This document shows positions 8,793 through 16,797 of a DNA stretch of 64,000 nucleotides, in pieces (the stretch's first letter is position 1; each line of letters starts with the position of its first letter). The translations under genes and the position numbers were made by a program. The notes under the pieces were generated by a model. It was not told where the DNA came from and made no database searches. It saw only the letters and a program-made list of their open reading frames with translations. Source of the DNA: Pseudonocardia oceani (lineage in GTDB: Bacteria; Actinomycetota; Actinomycetes; Mycobacteriales; Pseudonocardiaceae). The DNA is taken from positions 682,001 to 746,000 of the forward strand of contig NZ_JADQDF010000001.1 in the NCBI RefSeq assembly GCF_019263585.2, in the 5' to 3' direction.

Positions 8793-8812
8793 ATCTGAAC
8801 AGTCGTTCAGAT
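8793..8812. promoter_or_regulatory. Operator ATCTGAAC-N4-GTTCAGAT for the importer operon
   Basis: Perfect 8-4-8 palindrome ATCTGAAC AGTC GTTCAGAT. On the minus strand a TAATAT -10-like hexamer (8811-8816) overlaps its upstream edge, so bound repressor would block initiation of the importer operon. The core TGAAC-N4-GTTCA recurs twice before the divergent TetR gene, which makes that TetR protein the natural candidate ligand. Confidence 0.65.
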
Positions 8813-8902
8813 ATTAGTACGACGCGCGGATGAGATCGACACACCAGTGGTCGCCGCGCGGGCGCCCCCGGTTCCGGCAGGTCTGAGCGTTGACCGCTGC
8901 TG

Positions 8903-8934
8903 TGAACCGTGGTTCAGTCTTGAACCGTGGTTCA
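8903..8934. promoter_or_regulatory. Tandem operators TGAACCGTGGTTCA x2 at the tetR start
   Basis: Two identical 14-base inverted repeats, 8903-8916 and 8921-8934, 18 bases apart centre to centre. The GTG start of the TetR gene (8927) lies inside the second. A TTGACC -35 candidate (8890-8895) and a weak TTCAGT -10 (8913-8918) would place transcription start almost at the GTG, suggesting a leaderless, autorepressed message. Confidence 0.6.
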
Positions 8935-9562
8935 TCCAAGTCCGCGCATCGCCGCCCGCCAGGCCGACGCCCGGCGCCGCATCCTGGAGGCGGCGCGGCT
9001 CGTGGTCGCGGAGCACGGCTTCGCCGCGGCACAGGTCGCCGTGGTCGCCTCGGTGGCCGACGTCGCCACCGGCACGATCTACCGGCACTTCCCGTCCAAG
9101 GCCTCGCTGTTCTCGGAGGTGCTGCGGGTCGTCTGCGTGCGCGAGCTCGAGGTCGTGCGCGCCGTCACCGGAGAGGCCGGGCGGAGCGCCACCGACCGGA
9201 TCGGCGACGCCGTGACCACGTTCGTCGACAGGGCGCTGCGCGGCGACGGACTGGCGTACGCGGTCATCGCCGAGCCCATGGACCCCGACGTGGACCAGGT
9301 GCGCCTCGAGGCGCGGGCCGGGCTGGCGCAGGCCTTCGCCGGGCTGATCCGGGAGGGCGTCGAATCCGGCGAGCTCCCGGATCAGGACGCCGGGATCCGC
9401 GGTGCGGCGATCGTCGGCGCCTTCCTCGAGGGCCTGGTCGCGCCGCTCGCGGGACGGACCTCACGCGCTCCCGACCGGGACGCGATCAGCGGCGAGATCG
9501 CCCGCTTCTGCCGGGCGGCGGTCGCGGGTCCACCCCCACCCAGCGGACAGGAACCGGCATGA
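8927..9562 (+). CDS. TetR family transcriptional regulator
   Basis: 211-aa repressor. The N-terminal TetR helix-turn-helix spans about residues 12-60 (ADARRRILEAARLVVAEHGFAAAQVAVVASVADVATGTIYRHFPSKASLF), followed by an all-helical ligand domain. The GTG start lies within an operator repeat, and the stop overlaps the aidB-type start (ATGA, 9559-9562). Context points to repression of its own operon and of the divergent importer. The co-transcribed acyl-CoA dehydrogenase hints at an acyl-CoA or fatty-acid-like ligand; this is inference. Confidence 0.88.
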   Translation: MVHPSPRIAARQADARRRILEAARLVVAEHGFAAAQVAVVASVADVATGTIYRHFPSKASLFSEVLRVVCVRELEVVRAVTGEAGRSATDRIGDAVTTFVDRALRGDGLAYAVIAEPMDPDVDQVRLEARAGLAQAFAGLIREGVESGELPDQDAGIRGAAIVGAFLEGLVAPLAGRTSRAPDRDAISGEIARFCRAAVAGPPPPSGQEPA

Positions 9563-11208
9563 CCCTCACGGACCCCGACACGGACTTCACGACGCAGCGT
9601 GAGATCCCCGACAACCTCGTCCCGGACCTCACGGGCGTCAACGCGTTCACCACGGACGCGGTCGCCGCGAGCGTGGTGCGCGCGCACGCCCCGTGGGCGT
9701 GGGGGCGCGCGGAGGCGCTCGGCGCGAAGGTGTGGGACCCGCGGGTGCTCAAGGCCGCGCGCGACGCCCAGCGCTTCACCCCCGAGCTCCGCACGCTCGA
9801 CCGGCTCGGCCACGAGGTCTACGACGTCGACTTCCACCCCGCCTACCACGAGCTGATGGCGCTGGGGTTCGGCTCGGGCACGCACTCGCTGGCCTGGACC
9901 GCGACCGAGCCCGGCGGGCACGCGGCCCGGGCGGTGCTGTCCTACCTGTGGAACCAGGTCGACGGGTCGACCGCCTGCCCGGTCGGCATGGCCTACGCCT
10001 CGATCCCGGTGCTGCGCGACCAGCCCGAGCTCGCCGCGTTCGCGCGGGCGGTCGAGGCGGAGGGCTACGACGCCGCGGACGTGCCGGTGGAGCAGAAGTC
10101 CGCGGCCACGATCGGCTACTTCATGACCGAGAAGCACGGCGGCTCCGACCTCCGGGCGAACGTGACGGTCGCGCGGCCCGTCGGCAGGCGCGGTCCCGGC
10201 GAGCGGTACCTGGTCAACGGCCACAAGTGGTTCGCCTCGGTGCCGATGGCCGACGGCTACCTGACCGTCGCGCACACCGAGGGCGGCGTCTCGTGCCTGT
10301 TCGTCCCGCGCCGCCTGCCCGACGGGGACCTGAACCGGATCCGGGTCAACCGCCTCAAGGACAAGCTCGGCAACCGGGCCAACGCGTCGTCGGAGATCGA
10401 GTACCACGACGCCGAGGCCCTCCTGGTCGGCGAGGAGGGCAGGGGGATCAGCACGATCCTGTCCTCGGCGGAGTACACGCGCCTGGACTTCGCGGTCGGC
10501 TCGGCCGGCCTGATGCGGGCGGCGCTGTCGCAGGCGCTGCACCACAACGACCACCGGTCCGCGTTCGGCGCGCCGCTCTCGCAGCTGCCGATCCAGGCGC
10601 CCGTGCTCGCCGACCTCGCCCTGGAGTGGGCCGGCGCCGCGCACCTCGGGTTCCGGGTCGCGCGCGCCGAGGACCACCGGGGCGACGTGTCCGAGCGACT
10701 GGTCAGCCGCCTCCTGACGCCCGTGGCGAAGTTCTGGAACTGCCGGCGCGTGGCGGGCGTGACGGAGGAGGTGATGCAGTCGATCGGGGGCAACGCCTAC
10801 ATCGAGGAGCACCCGTGCCCCCGCTACTACCGGGAGGCGCCGCTCAACGCGATCTGGGAGGGCACGTCCAACATGATGGTGATGGACGTGGGACGCGTCC
10901 TCGCCCGTGAGCCCAAGGCGATCGAACCGGTCCTCGACGAGATCCGGCCCGCCGCGGCCGGGCACCCGCTCGTCGCCGCCGCGCTCGCCGAGATCGAGGA
11001 GCTCGTCCTGGCCCCGGAGCAGACCACGCGCTACCTCGTCACGAGGATCGCGCTGGCCGCGCAGGCCGCGCTGCTGCTCGAGCACGCACCCACGGCCGTG
11101 GCCGAGGCGTTCGTCGCGTCGCGGCTCGGGACCGGCTGGGGCCCGGGGTACGGCACCCTGCGCGGCGTCGACTTCGAGGCGGTCATCGACTTCGCCCGCC
11201 TGTCCTGA
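9559..11208 (+). CDS. AidB-type acyl-CoA dehydrogenase
   Basis: 549-aa flavoprotein, the length of AidB (about 540 aa) rather than of classical acyl-CoA dehydrogenases (about 380). Diagnostic segments are SATIGYFMTEKHGGSDLRANVT (near residue 190), VNGHKWFASVPMADGYLTVA, and the catalytic-base region EAPLNAIWEGTSNMMVMDVGR with the Glu of W-E-G-T kept (near 434). In E. coli AidB is induced by alkylating agents and binds DNA; many actinobacterial relatives are annotated as isovaleryl-CoA dehydrogenases, so a metabolic role is as likely. Translationally coupled to the TetR gene. Confidence 0.88.
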   Translation: MTLTDPDTDFTTQREIPDNLVPDLTGVNAFTTDAVAASVVRAHAPWAWGRAEALGAKVWDPRVLKAARDAQRFTPELRTLDRLGHEVYDVDFHPAYHELMALGFGSGTHSLAWTATEPGGHAARAVLSYLWNQVDGSTACPVGMAYASIPVLRDQPELAAFARAVEAEGYDAADVPVEQKSAATIGYFMTEKHGGSDLRANVTVARPVGRRGPGERYLVNGHKWFASVPMADGYLTVAHTEGGVSCLFVPRRLPDGDLNRIRVNRLKDKLGNRANASSEIEYHDAEALLVGEEGRGISTILSSAEYTRLDFAVGSAGLMRAALSQALHHNDHRSAFGAPLSQLPIQAPVLADLALEWAGAAHLGFRVARAEDHRGDVSERLVSRLLTPVAKFWNCRRVAGVTEEVMQSIGGNAYIEEHPCPRYYREAPLNAIWEGTSNMMVMDVGRVLAREPKAIEPVLDEIRPAAAGHPLVAAALAEIEELVLAPEQTTRYLVTRIALAAQAALLLEHAPTAVAEAFVASRLGTGWGPGYGTLRGVDFEAVIDFARLS

Positions 11209-11222
11209 CCGCGGGCGGACCC

Positions 11223-12452
11223 TCAGCCGCCCAGCGCCCCCCGCCGCGCCAGCGCACCGATCACGGCCGCGCTGACGAGCGGCACGGCGGCCAGCACCAG
11301 CCAGGCGACGACCGGCGGCGCGACCGAGGCGTCGAGCAGCGCCCCGACCGCGGTGCTGCCGACGAGCACGGCGAGCCCGCCGGCGGAGGCGAGGACCCCG
11401 AAGTACGCCCCGAGCCGGCGCTCGGCGGCCAGGACCGGCACCAGCGCCTGGGCGACGGGCCCGGCCAGCATCTGCCCCGCGGTGAGCAGCACGACGAACC
11501 CGGCCGCGGGCCACACCCCCGCGGGCGCGGCCGGCAGGGCCAGCGCGACCAGCAGGAACGCCGCCGCCATCAGCCCGAAGCCGAGCACGAGCGGCTGCCC
11601 GACCGGACGCCGGCGCGCCCACCGGGTGGTCCGCACCTGCCCGACGATCACCATCACCGCGGCCAGCGCGAACAGCCAGCCCAGCGCCGCCTGTCCGCCG
11701 GTGCCGCGCTCCAGCTCCACCGGCAGCGCCAGGTAGAGCTGGTTGTAGCAGAGCAGGTAGCCGGAGTAGCCCGCCGCGAAGACGAGGAACCGCCGGTTGC
11801 GCAGCACCTCGGACCAGCCGGCGAGCACCGGCTCGTCGCCGTGCGCGGCGGCGCGGTGCGGGAGCCACCGCAGGTGGGCGAGCCCGATCAGGACGAACGC
11901 CCCGGCGGCGACGGCGCACGCCAGGCCGAAGTCGACGAGCAGCAGCGCGGCCCCGACGAGCGGCCCGACGACGGTGCCGACCTGGCCGCTGACGGCGAAC
12001 ATCGCGAAGACGTCGGCGCGCGTCGGACCGCCGGGCGGCAGCTCGCCCGCCTCCCGCGCCAGCGCGGACTCGACGGCCGGGGAGAACAGCGCCGCGGCGA
12101 ACCCGGTGAGCAGCGCGCCGGCCAGTACGCCGGCCAGCGAGTCGGCCGCACCCAGGAGCACGAACCCCACCACCCGCAGCGCGCACCCGACCAGCACCAC
12201 CGGCTTCGCGCCCCACCTGTCGGCCAGGGTGCCGCCGACCACGAACAGCCCCTGCTGGCTGAACGTCCGCAGGCCGAGCACGAGCCCGACGAGGCCGCCG
12301 GCGAGCGCGAGGTCGGTCGCGAGGTGCACGGCGAGGTAGGGAACCACCATGAAGAAGCCCACGTTGAACGCCAGCTGGGTGCCCACGAGCAGGCGCAGGA
12401 CGCCCGGCAGCGCCCCGAACGCGGTGCGCGCCGGCCGTCGTCGAGGGTCCAT
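11223..12452 (-). CDS. MFS transporter (12-TM)
   Basis: About 409-aa major facilitator with a short basic N-terminus (MDPRRRPARTAFG) and twelve hydrophobic segments. A motif-A-like loop is seen between TM2 and TM3 (GGTLADRWGAKPVVLVG). ATG at 12452 is chosen because GGTGAG stands 9 bases upstream; GTG at 12473 is a longer alternative. It is divergent from the second importer's binding-protein gene and convergent with aidB. Substrate unknown. An exporter next to peptide/nickel-type importers is the layout of opine-metallophore loci, but no opine synthase is present here. Confidence 0.85.
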   Translation of the reverse strand: MDPRRRPARTAFGALPGVLRLLVGTQLAFNVGFFMVVPYLAVHLATDLALAGGLVGLVLGLRTFSQQGLFVVGGTLADRWGAKPVVLVGCALRVVGFVLLGAADSLAGVLAGALLTGFAAALFSPAVESALAREAGELPPGGPTRADVFAMFAVSGQVGTVVGPLVGAALLLVDFGLACAVAAGAFVLIGLAHLRWLPHRAAAHGDEPVLAGWSEVLRNRRFLVFAAGYSGYLLCYNQLYLALPVELERGTGGQAALGWLFALAAVMVIVGQVRTTRWARRRPVGQPLVLGFGLMAAAFLLVALALPAAPAGVWPAAGFVVLLTAGQMLAGPVAQALVPVLAAERRLGAYFGVLASAGGLAVLVGSTAVGALLDASVAPPVVAWLVLAAVPLVSAAVIGALARRGALGG

Positions 12453-12548
12453 CCGCACATGCTCACCCGTCACAATCGCAATCTTGTAGCAGTTACATGC
12501 GCATGCGACAGCATCGGACCGGCTGGTGCAGGAGGTGCGTCACAGGCG

Positions 12549-12578
12549 TTGACACGCCGTCGGAGGTGATCACAGAAT
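12549..12578 (+). promoter_or_regulatory. Candidate promoter of the second importer operon
   Basis: TTGACA (12549-12554) and CAGAAT (12573-12578) with an 18-base spacer. Transcription would begin near 12585, giving a ~47-base leader to the GTG at 12632. This argues against a start at 12497, which would lie upstream of the promoter. A 10-base palindrome CATGCGCATG at 12496-12505 sits further upstream, near the divergent MFS start. Confidence 0.45.
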
Positions 12579-12631
12579 CCGGCGAGCGCTGCCGCACCGA
12601 CGGCCGCACCCGTGAGAGGCGGACATCCGAC

Positions 12632-14167
12632 GTGCCCCATGCACCGACCCGGACCCGGGCCTGCGCACTGGTCCTGCTGGCCTGCCTGCTGACGGCCTGC
12701 GGCACCGCCGCGGCCCCGTCCGGCGGGGCCGTCGTGCCCGACGGCGCGGTCACGATCGGCCTGCAGTTCGCGCCGCGGTCGGGCCTCGCGATCGACACCG
12801 ACGACGCGTTCCTGCTGACCCAGCTCGGCGCCGTGGAGACGCTGGTGTCGGTCGACGCCGAGCGCCGGGCGCAGCCGGGACTGGCGACGGGATGGACCCG
12901 GACCGACCCCACGACGTGGCGGTTCACGCTGCGTCCCGATGTCGTCTTCCACGACGGGGCCCCGCTCACCGCCGACGCGGTGGTGGGCGCGCTGGGCTAC
13001 GTCACCGGCGTCGCGGCCCCACCCCGGGCGGTCGCGAGCGCGGGGATCACCGCCGAGGCCGACGGTGACGCCGTGCTGGTGCGCACCGCGAGCCCCGACC
13101 CGGTCCTGCCGCTGCGCCTGAGCGCGCCGGGCACCGCGATCCTGGCGCCGTCGGCCTACGCCGGCGACGGCCCGCCGTCGGTCGTCGGCACCGGCACCGG
13201 GCTGCTCACGATCACGGAGGCCGACCCGGCGCAGGGCATCACGCTGGCGCGCTTCGAGCGGTACTGGGGCGAGCGGGCGCAGGTCGCCTCGGTGTCCGCG
13301 CGCTTCCTCCCCGACCCCACGGCCCGGGCGCTCGCCTTCCGCGCCGGGGACGTCGACATCGTCATCGGCCTGGACGAGGCGGCCGTGCTGGAGCTGCAGG
13401 CCACCCCGGACGTGCAGGTGCAGACGGTGCCGACCGTGCGCACCGCGAGCCTCTACCTCAACCAGTCGACGGCGCCGTTCTCCGACGTGCGCGTGCGGCG
13501 GGCCGTCGCGCTCGCCGTCGACCGCACCGCGCTCGGCGAGCAGGCGCTCGCCGACTCCGCGCTCCCGGCGTCGGAGCTCTTCGGTCCGGCGGTGCCGTGG
13601 GGCGCGACGGGTCCGGCCCCGGCCGCCGACCCCGCCGCGGCCGCCGCACTGCTGGCCGAGGCCGGCTACGGCCCGGGCAACCCGCTGACGGTCCGGCTGT
13701 GGACCTACCCGAACCGCTCCGAGCTCCCGACGCTGGCCACCGCGGTGCAGGCGATGCTGGCCGGCGCCGGGGTCACCGCCGACATCCGGCTCGGCGAGTA
13801 CGCGGCGCAGGAGCCCGAGCTGCTCGCCGGGCGCTACGACATGATGCTGCTCTCGCGCAACCTGCTCACCGACCTGCCCGACGCAGCCGGCGTGCTGAGC
13901 AGCGACTACGGCTGCGCGGGCACCTACAACATCAACCGGTACTGCTCCCCCGCGTTCGACGCGCTGGTGGCCGGCCTGGTCGACGTGCCCGACCCCGCGG
14001 CCCGCCAGGACGTCTTCGCCCGGGCGTCGCAGCTGCTCGAGGCCGACGCGGTCGGGGTCCCGCTCGTGCACACCGTCGTCAGCACGGCGAGCCGGGGCGT
14101 CACCGGCTTCGCGCCCGACCCGGCCGACCGGGTGTTCGTGACCCCGGAGCTGGCCAGAACGGGCTGA
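12632..14167 (+). CDS. Peptide/nickel-type substrate-binding lipoprotein of second importer
   Basis: 511-aa family 5 binding protein. The signal peptide ends in lipobox LTAC (Cys23). The body carries TTWRFTLRPDVVFHDGAPLTADAV and TASLYLNQSTAPFSDVRVRRAVALAVDR, the standard SBP_bac_5 signatures. GTG at 12632 has an AGGCGGA ribosome site and gives a sensible signal sequence; upstream codons would add 45 polar residues. First of four co-directional genes. It is similar in family to the 7.1-8.7 kb protein but clearly diverged. Confidence 0.87.
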   Translation: MPHAPTRTRACALVLLACLLTACGTAAAPSGGAVVPDGAVTIGLQFAPRSGLAIDTDDAFLLTQLGAVETLVSVDAERRAQPGLATGWTRTDPTTWRFTLRPDVVFHDGAPLTADAVVGALGYVTGVAAPPRAVASAGITAEADGDAVLVRTASPDPVLPLRLSAPGTAILAPSAYAGDGPPSVVGTGTGLLTITEADPAQGITLARFERYWGERAQVASVSARFLPDPTARALAFRAGDVDIVIGLDEAAVLELQATPDVQVQTVPTVRTASLYLNQSTAPFSDVRVRRAVALAVDRTALGEQALADSALPASELFGPAVPWGATGPAPAADPAAAAALLAEAGYGPGNPLTVRLWTYPNRSELPTLATAVQAMLAGAGVTADIRLGEYAAQEPELLAGRYDMMLLSRNLLTDLPDAAGVLSSDYGCAGTYNINRYCSPAFDALVAGLVDVPDPAARQDVFARASQLLEADAVGVPLVHTVVSTASRGVTGFAPDPADRVFVTPELARTG

Positions 14168-14168
14168 C

Positions 14169-15110
14169 GTGACGGGCACCCTCTGCCGCCGGCTGCTCCC
14201 GCTGCCCCTGGTGCTGCTGGGCGTCTCGGCGCTGGTGTTCCTGCTGCCCCGCGCGTCCGGCCTCGACACCACCCGCACGGTGCTGCGCTCGCGCATCGCC
14301 GACTCGGTGCCGGACCCGGACACCGCGGCGCGGGTCTCCCGCGAGCTGGGGCTCGACGGCCCGCTGTGGCAGCAGTACCTGCTCTGGCTCGGCTCCGCGC
14401 TGCGCGGTGACCTCGGCCTGTCGTTCTCCACCCGCACCGCAGTGGTGCCACAGCTCGGCGCGGCGCTGGGCGTGTCGGTGCCGGTCACGGCCGGCGCACT
14501 GCTGCTGGCGGGGCTCGTCGGCGTCCCCGCGGGCGTCGCGGCGGCGCGGCGGCCCGGCGGTGCCGTCGACCGGGCGGTCACCGGGCTGTCGGTGCTCGGT
14601 GCGGCCGTCCCGGAGTTCATCCTCGCCCCGCTGCTGGTGCTGGTCTTCGCGGTCGCGCTGCCCCTGCTGCCGGCCGCGGGCTGGGACGGCCCGGGCGCCG
14701 CGGTGCTGCCGGTCGTCACGCTGGCGCTGTTCCCCGCGGCGCTCGCCGCGCAGCTCACCCGCGCCGAGACCGCCGACGTGCTGGGCGCGCTGCACATCCG
14801 CGCGGCGCGGGCGAAGGGCCTGTCGGAGCGGCGCGTCCTCTGGGTGCACGCCGCGCGCCGGTCGCTGACGTCGGTCACCGCGCTGTCGGGCGTGTTCTTC
14901 GCCGGGCTGCTCGGCGGCTCGGTCGTCGTGGAGGTGGTGTTCGCCGTCCCCGGGCTGGGCCGGCTGCTCTACGACGCCGTGCTCGCCCAGGACCTGCCGG
15001 TCGTGCAGGGCGGGCTGCTCGTCCTGGTGGCGGTCGCGGTCCTCGCGACGGCCGCCACGGAGCTCGTGCAACTCGCGGTCGACCCCCTCGCCCGCCGGGC
15101 CGCGCGGTGA
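14169..15110 (+). CDS. ABC importer permease, DppB type (second importer)
   Basis: 313-aa permease starting with GTG one base after the binding-protein stop. It shows an N-terminal membrane helix, GDLGLSFSTRTAVVPQLGAALG in the family position, and the cytoplasmic coupling loop ALHIRAARAKGLSERRVLWVHAAR. Multiple hydrophobic segments cover the rest. No ATPase gene follows in this operon, so the permease pair must borrow an ATPase, perhaps the fused one encoded at 3.9-5.3 kb. Confidence 0.88.
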   Translation: MTGTLCRRLLPLPLVLLGVSALVFLLPRASGLDTTRTVLRSRIADSVPDPDTAARVSRELGLDGPLWQQYLLWLGSALRGDLGLSFSTRTAVVPQLGAALGVSVPVTAGALLLAGLVGVPAGVAAARRPGGAVDRAVTGLSVLGAAVPEFILAPLLVLVFAVALPLLPAAGWDGPGAAVLPVVTLALFPAALAAQLTRAETADVLGALHIRAARAKGLSERRVLWVHAARRSLTSVTALSGVFFAGLLGGSVVVEVVFAVPGLGRLLYDAVLAQDLPVVQGGLLVLVAVAVLATAATELVQLAVDPLARRAAR

Positions 15111-15934
15111 GGCGCGGTCCGGCCGTGGCGCCGGCTGCGCTCGCGGCGACCCTGCTCGTGACGGCCCTGCTCGTGGCGGCCCTGCTCCCGCTCGACGCGG
15201 TGGGCAACGACCTCGCGAACCGCTTCGCCCCGCCGTCGGCGGCCCACCCGCTGGGCACCGACCACCTCGGCCGCGACGTCCTGGCCCGGCTCGCCGCGGG
15301 CACCCGCCTGTCGGTCGGGTTCACCGTCGTCGCGGTCGGGCTGTGCGCATCGATCGGCACCGCGCTCGGCCTGCTCGCGGGTTACCGCGGCGGGTTCGCG
15401 GCGCAGGCGCTGGACCGCGTCGTCGACGTGCTGGTGGCGGTGCCGTCGATCGTGCTGGCGCTGGTGCTCACCACGCTGCTCTCCCCCGGCACGACGACGC
15501 TGCTCGTCGCCGTCGTCGCCACCGGGTGGACGCCGTTCGCGCGGCTCGCTCTGGGACTCACCGTGCGGGAGGCGGGCACCGACTACGTCCGCAGCGCGAC
15601 CGCCCTGGGCGCCGGACCGGCGCGGATCGTGTTCCGGCACGTCCTGCCCAACGCGATCCGCCCGCTCACCGCGCACGCGTTCCTGCGCTTCGCCGCCACG
15701 CTGCTCACCATCGCGGGCCTGTCGTTCCTCGGGCTCGGTCCGCAGCCGCCGACCCCGGAGTGGGGCGCGATGCTCGACGAGGCCCGCCCCTACCTGTTCC
15801 TGCGGCCAGGTCTCGTCCTCGCGCCGGCCGCGGCGATCGTGGGCGTCGCGCTCGTGGTCACGCTCGCCGGGCGGGCCCTGGAGCGCCGGTGGGCCGAGCC
15901 GGGCGCCTTCCGCTCGGGCATCAGTCACACCTAA
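15107..15934 (+). CDS. ABC importer permease, DppC type (second importer)
   Basis: 275-aa permease with GTGA overlap to the preceding gene (15107-15110). It carries the C-type hallmark HPLGTDHLGRDVLARLAAGTR and the LSFLGLGPQPPTPEWGAML end motif, with coupling loop TALGAGPARIVFRHVLPNAIRP. It is the partner of the DppB-type permease directly upstream. The next gene is a dioxygenase rather than the expected ATPase. Confidence 0.88.
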   Translation: MRRGPAVAPAALAATLLVTALLVAALLPLDAVGNDLANRFAPPSAAHPLGTDHLGRDVLARLAAGTRLSVGFTVVAVGLCASIGTALGLLAGYRGGFAAQALDRVVDVLVAVPSIVLALVLTTLLSPGTTTLLVAVVATGWTPFARLALGLTVREAGTDYVRSATALGAGPARIVFRHVLPNAIRPLTAHAFLRFAATLLTIAGLSFLGLGPQPPTPEWGAMLDEARPYLFLRPGLVLAPAAAIVGVALVVTLAGRALERRWAEPGAFRSGISHT

Positions 15935-15971
15935 TGTGCACATGCAGTTCACTGGCAACGAGGGAGGCGTC

Positions 15972-16781
15972 GTGGCGAGCACCGACGGACAGGGCCGCCG
16001 CCGCGGCACCGTGCGGCCCGACCTCAAGGAGCTGCTGGCCCCGCTGGGGGTGGTGCCCACACGGGCCGGCGACGCCGACGCGCGCGCCGTGCTGGAGCGC
16101 GACGGGGCCGTGGTCCTGTCCGACCGCGGCGACGACCCGGAGGTCCTGGTCACCGCGGCCGCGCAGCTGCTGGGCGGGCGGCTGCGCGAGCTGTTCGGCA
16201 TCCGCGGCCAGCACGGCGTCGACTCGCCGGTGCTGTCACTGCACAGCGACGGCGCCACCGTCACCGTCGACGTCCACGGCCGCCCGGCCCGCCTGCGCGA
16301 CCCGGACGAGGACTACCTGCTCATGCTCTGCACCCGGCCCGCGCCGCGCGGGGGCGACTCGGTGCTCGTCGACGGCTATGGGCTCGTCGAGGCGCTGCGG
16401 GAGGCCCGCCCGGAGCTGCACGCGTTCCTCACCACGTGCGACGTCGACTTCTTCGGCGGCTGGACCGCCCGGCCGCACTCCGTCCCGCTCACCCCGCTGG
16501 TCCGCGGGCTGGTGGAGCACACCCGGCGCGGGCGGCGGGCGGTCCGGGCGAGCGACTACGCGCTGCCCGTGCCCCGCGAGCCGCGCTGGGACGCCCACCT
16601 GGCCCACCTCGAGGAGTACGCCGACGTCCTCGCCACCGCCCAGGAGTGCGCCGCGCGGTTCCGGCTCGAGGCCGGGGAGGTGCTCGTGCTCGACAACTAC
16701 CGCTTCCTGCACGGGCGCGACGCCTTCGCGGGTGAGCGCCGGATGCACGTCATGACGGTGCGGACGACGGACGCGTTCTGA
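15972..16781 (+). CDS. TauD/TfdA-family Fe(II)/2-oxoglutarate-dependent dioxygenase
   Basis: 269-aa jelly-roll dioxygenase. Iron ligands are visible as HSD (His91, Asp93) and the distal His in LDNYRFLHGRDAF (near residue 247). PAPRGGDSVLVDGYGLVEALR matches the clavaminate-synthase/gamma-butyrobetaine-hydroxylase branch. GTG at 15972 follows GGAGG by 4 bases; an upstream GTG at 15936 falls inside the palindrome ATGTGCACAT (15934-15943). It lies 37 bases after the permease gene, so it probably acts on the imported compound. Substrate unknown. Confidence 0.85.
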   Translation: MASTDGQGRRRGTVRPDLKELLAPLGVVPTRAGDADARAVLERDGAVVLSDRGDDPEVLVTAAAQLLGGRLRELFGIRGQHGVDSPVLSLHSDGATVTVDVHGRPARLRDPDEDYLLMLCTRPAPRGGDSVLVDGYGLVEALREARPELHAFLTTCDVDFFGGWTARPHSVPLTPLVRGLVEHTRRGRRAVRASDYALPVPREPRWDAHLAHLEEYADVLATAQECAARFRLEAGEVLVLDNYRFLHGRDAFAGERRMHVMTVRTTDAF

Positions 16782-16797
16782 CCGCGGCCCCGGCGCC

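Noticed and set aside
7145..8794. ATG at 8794 as the start of the first importer's binding protein
   Set aside because: It lies in the operator palindrome and adds a 26-residue charged extension before the signal peptide. TTG 8716 with a GGAGG site fits better. A leaderless message from 8794 cannot be fully excluded.
9382..12216. A minus-strand open frame of about 940 codons opposite the aidB-type gene
   Set aside because: Low-complexity shadow of the TetR, AidB and MFS genes; no family motifs.
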